Shown: positions 5,301-6,827 of the stretch, piece after piece
Position numbering within the stretch: the stretch's first letter is position 1
How the letters are laid out: every line of letters begins with the position of its first letter
From: Bacillota bacterium
GTDB taxonomy: Bacteria > Bacillota > Clostridia > Clostridiales > Clostridiaceae
Assembly: GCA_021779235.1 (NCBI GenBank)
Contig: JAJYBA010000084.1
Coordinates: 1 to 6,827 of the forward strand
Reading direction: 5' to 3'
Length of the DNA stretch: 6,827 bases
The notes under the pieces: generated by a model
What the model was told of the DNA's origin: nothing
Seen by the model: the letters and a program-made list of their open reading frames with translations, nothing else
Databases searched by the model: none
Made by a program: the position numbers and the translations under genes

Positions 5301-5329
5301 TTGCACTGTTAACGTTTTCACATTATAAT
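5301..5329 (+). promoter_or_regulatory. Candidate distal permease promoter with operator in its spacer
   Basis: TTGCAC (5301-5306), 17 nt, TATAAT (5324-5329): perfect -10 and spacing, weak -35. The cre-like 14-mer at 5307-5320 fills nearly the whole spacer, so binding would directly exclude RNA polymerase. The leader to the permease ATG would be about 150 nt. Confidence 0.5.
5307..5320 (-). promoter_or_regulatory. LacI/CcpA-type operator upstream of the permease
   Basis: The minus strand reads TGAAAACGTTAACA, a full match to TGWAANCGNTNWCA. On the plus strand, TGTTAACGTTTTCACA differs from the repressor-promoter site TGTTACCGCTTTCACA (3898-3913) at only two of 16 positions. It suggests carbon-catabolite or LacI-regulator control of the permease. 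Confidence 0.65.
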
Positions 5330-5427
5330 AAATATGTTAAATTTTATGTATCATGATATATTCATTGTTCATAGATTTCCTGTATTTTGATGTAGCTAAA
5401 TTTTACAAATCTATTCTGCTTAATTTA

Positions 5428-5448
5428 TGGTATAATCTATGTTCATAG
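5428..5448 (+). promoter_or_regulatory. Candidate proximal permease promoter (extended -10) with start-site palindrome
   Basis: TGG-TATAAT (5428-5436) is an extended -10 with a perfect hexamer; no good -35 is seen. Immediately after it, CTATG-TT-CATAG (5437-5448) is a perfect 5-bp palindrome over the expected start site, which may be an operator or chance. The leader to the ATG is about 44 nt. Confidence 0.5.
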
Positions 5449-5486
5449 GAATTAACAAAAGAAAATACATTTTTAGGAGGGTTATT

Positions 5487-6827
5487 ATGAACAAAACGAA
5501 AAAACTTGGTTTATGGACCTTGATAATGTTAATCTTCGTACCAACTTTTGGCTTTGGTAACATTACTTCAAATTCCGTTGCACTTGGACCAGCCTCTATT
5601 CCATCTTGGCTTGTAGTATCTTTATTATTCTTCTTACCATTATCCGGAATTATAGCTGAATTAGCTTCTGCAAACAATGATAAACAGGGCGGTATATATG
5701 CTTGGATTGACGGTTCTCTTGGATCAAAGTGGGCATACATAGGTACATGGTCATACTTCATTGCTAATTTATTCTATTTACAAATGGTTTTTGCAAGAAT
5801 ACCCGTTATGGTATCTTGGGCAATATTTGGAGAAAATAAATTTAACGACTCAAACGCATATATGCTTGCATATATAGGTATAGTACTAGCAGTAGTATTA
5901 ACTTTTATTGCTACAAAAGGTATAAAAAGATTCTCCAAGATTAGTGACTTTGGAGGTAAGTTTACCATTGGAGCTACTGTAATTTTTATAGTATTTGCAA
6001 TTATTGGTTACTTTACAGGCACACCTTCTGCAACAGAATTTAGTGCTAAAACAGTTATACCAGAACTGAACACTTCATATTTTGCTACCTTCTCATGGTT
6101 ACTATTTGCAGTTGCTGGAGCAGAAGTAGCAGGAACTTATATTGGTGAAGTGGACAGCCCTAAGAAAAACTTCCCAAAAGGAGTTATTATTGCAACAGCT
6201 TTAGTTGCTGTAGCTTATATTGTTGGTTCTGTGGCTGTTTCTTTAATTGCATCACCAGAATTATTGCAAAAGGCTGGTCTTAAGGATGCAAGCTATGTAG
6301 TATATAAAACTTTAGCAGAAAACTGGGGATTAAACGGAAGAATTATAGTTCAACTTTATGCAGTTATTTTAACTATAACTTCTGTAGCTGCATATGTTTT
6401 ATGGATGGAATCTCCAATAAGAGCTATGTTCTCAGAAGTACCAGAAGGAACCTTCCCTGAATTTTTAACTAAAAAAGAAGAGGATGGTACTTTAAAAAAT
6501 GCTCTATGGACTCAATGTGCAATTGTTATTGTATTAATAGTAGTTCCACTAGTAGGATTAAATTCAATAGACTCTTTCTTTAAATTGTTAACTGATCTAT
6601 CCTCATTATCATTAATTTTACCATATATAATCTTAGCTATAGCATATTTAGTTTTCAGACTTAAAGGAAATAAAGCTCCCTTTACAATGTTTAAGTCAAA
6701 TACTTTAGCTGTAACTATTTCTGTTTTAGTCTTAATATTAAGTGTAGCTGGATTCTTCGGTGCTGGACTTGATTATATAGCTGGCGCTGAAAGCACTTCA
6801 GCAGCGGTACTGTTAATTGCAAAGACT
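5487..6827 (+). CDS. APC-superfamily amino-acid permease (C-terminus beyond window)
   Basis: The open frame runs 447 codons without a stop to the right edge; the family is usually 450-520 residues, so most of the protein is present. It is a multi-helix inner-membrane transporter of the amino acid-polyamine-organocation superfamily, resembling the glutamate:GABA antiporter/YjeM-like branch. Helix 1 with its unwound segment is at FVPTFGFGNI (17-26), helix 2 with the ELASANNDKQGGIYAW motif is at 58-73, and the helix 6 signature FAVAGAEVAGTYIGEVDSPK (207-226) is followed by KNFPKG, a hallmark of this group. Substrate cannot be assigned from sequence; an amino acid taken up by symport or exchange is likely. 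The ATG at 5487 has AGGAGG (5475-5480) 6 nt before it. It has its own regulatory region with a cre-like site and lies downstream of the hsmA terminator. Confidence 0.93.
   Translation, partial: MNKTKKLGLWTLIMLIFVPTFGFGNITSNSVALGPASIPSWLVVSLLFFLPLSGIIAELASANNDKQGGIYAWIDGSLGSKWAYIGTWSYFIANLFYLQMVFARIPVMVSWAIFGENKFNDSNAYMLAYIGIVLAVVLTFIATKGIKRFSKISDFGGKFTIGATVIFIVFAIIGYFTGTPSATEFSAKTVIPELNTSYFATFSWLLFAVAGAEVAGTYIGEVDSPKKNFPKGVIIATALVAVAYIVGSVAVSLIASPELLQKAGLKDASYVVYKTLAENWGLNGRIIVQLYAVILTITSVAAYVLWMESPIRAMFSEVPEGTFPEFLTKKEEDGTLKNALWTQCAIVIVLIVVPLVGLNSIDSFFKLLTDLSSLSLILPYIILAIAYLVFRLKGNKAPFTMFKSNTLAVTISVLVLILSVAGFFGAGLDYIAGAESTSAAVLLIAKT

Noticed and set aside
5349..5358. TATCATGATA palindrome upstream of the permease
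   Set aside because: Short and self-complementary with no partner copy and no promoter context.
5330..5486. Possible riboswitch or T-box leader before the amino-acid permease
   Set aside because: No T-box sequence, no paired stems with a following terminator, and no recognisable aptamer core was seen.
5420..5968. Two minus-strand open frames opposite the permease
   Set aside because: They overlap the start and body of a clear APC permease reading frame with its own Shine-Dalgarno, and show no family features.
1..6827. CRISPR array, insertion sequence, tRNA or rRNA genes
   Set aside because: No regularly spaced direct repeats, transposase-like protein, or structural RNA signature was found on either strand.

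Overview
The window looks like chromosomal DNA of a low-GC Firmicute, most likely a Clostridium or close relative. The base composition is very AT-rich, Shine-Dalgarno sequences are strong (AGGAGG or GAGGTGA), promoters are of the sigma-A type, and the proteins are of clostridial/bacilli character. The species cannot be fixed from the sequence alone.

Layout. Minus strand: the first 39 codons of a two-component response regulator run off the left edge (1-118). A gene-free stretch (119-467) holds its promoter, a composite inverted repeat of about 145 nt, and the terminator of the next unit. A deoxynucleoside salvage unit follows, read right to left: deoC (1917-2585) then pdp (468-1793). A LacI-family repressor gene (2753-3784) lies upstream in the same orientation. 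Plus strand, divergent from the repressor: a TetR-family regulator (4093-4629), a small four-helix membrane protein of the HsmA/TIGR03987 type (4769-5149), and an APC-superfamily amino-acid permease (5487 to the right edge, incomplete).

How the genes work together. Pdp phosphorolyses pyrimidine (deoxy)nucleosides. After isomerisation by a phosphopentomutase not encoded here, DeoC splits deoxyribose-5-phosphate into glyceraldehyde-3-phosphate and acetaldehyde. Four LacI/CcpA-type operators (14-mers fitting TGWAANCGNTNWCA with at most one mismatch) sit at 2708-2721 (deoC promoter), 3805-3818 and 3898-3911 (repressor leader and promoter), and 5307-5320 (spacer of a permease promoter). The local repressor, CcpA, or both may therefore tie nucleoside catabolism and the permease to carbon status.

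The TetR gene and the hsmA-like gene form a second circuit. Each is preceded by a near-identical operator (TGAACACAGTTCA and TGAACACAATTCA), so the TetR protein probably represses both itself and the membrane protein. The five histidines and four predicted helices of that protein suggest haem binding. This TetR-operator-HsmA module and the composite inverted repeat at 207-351 are the least ordinary parts of the window.
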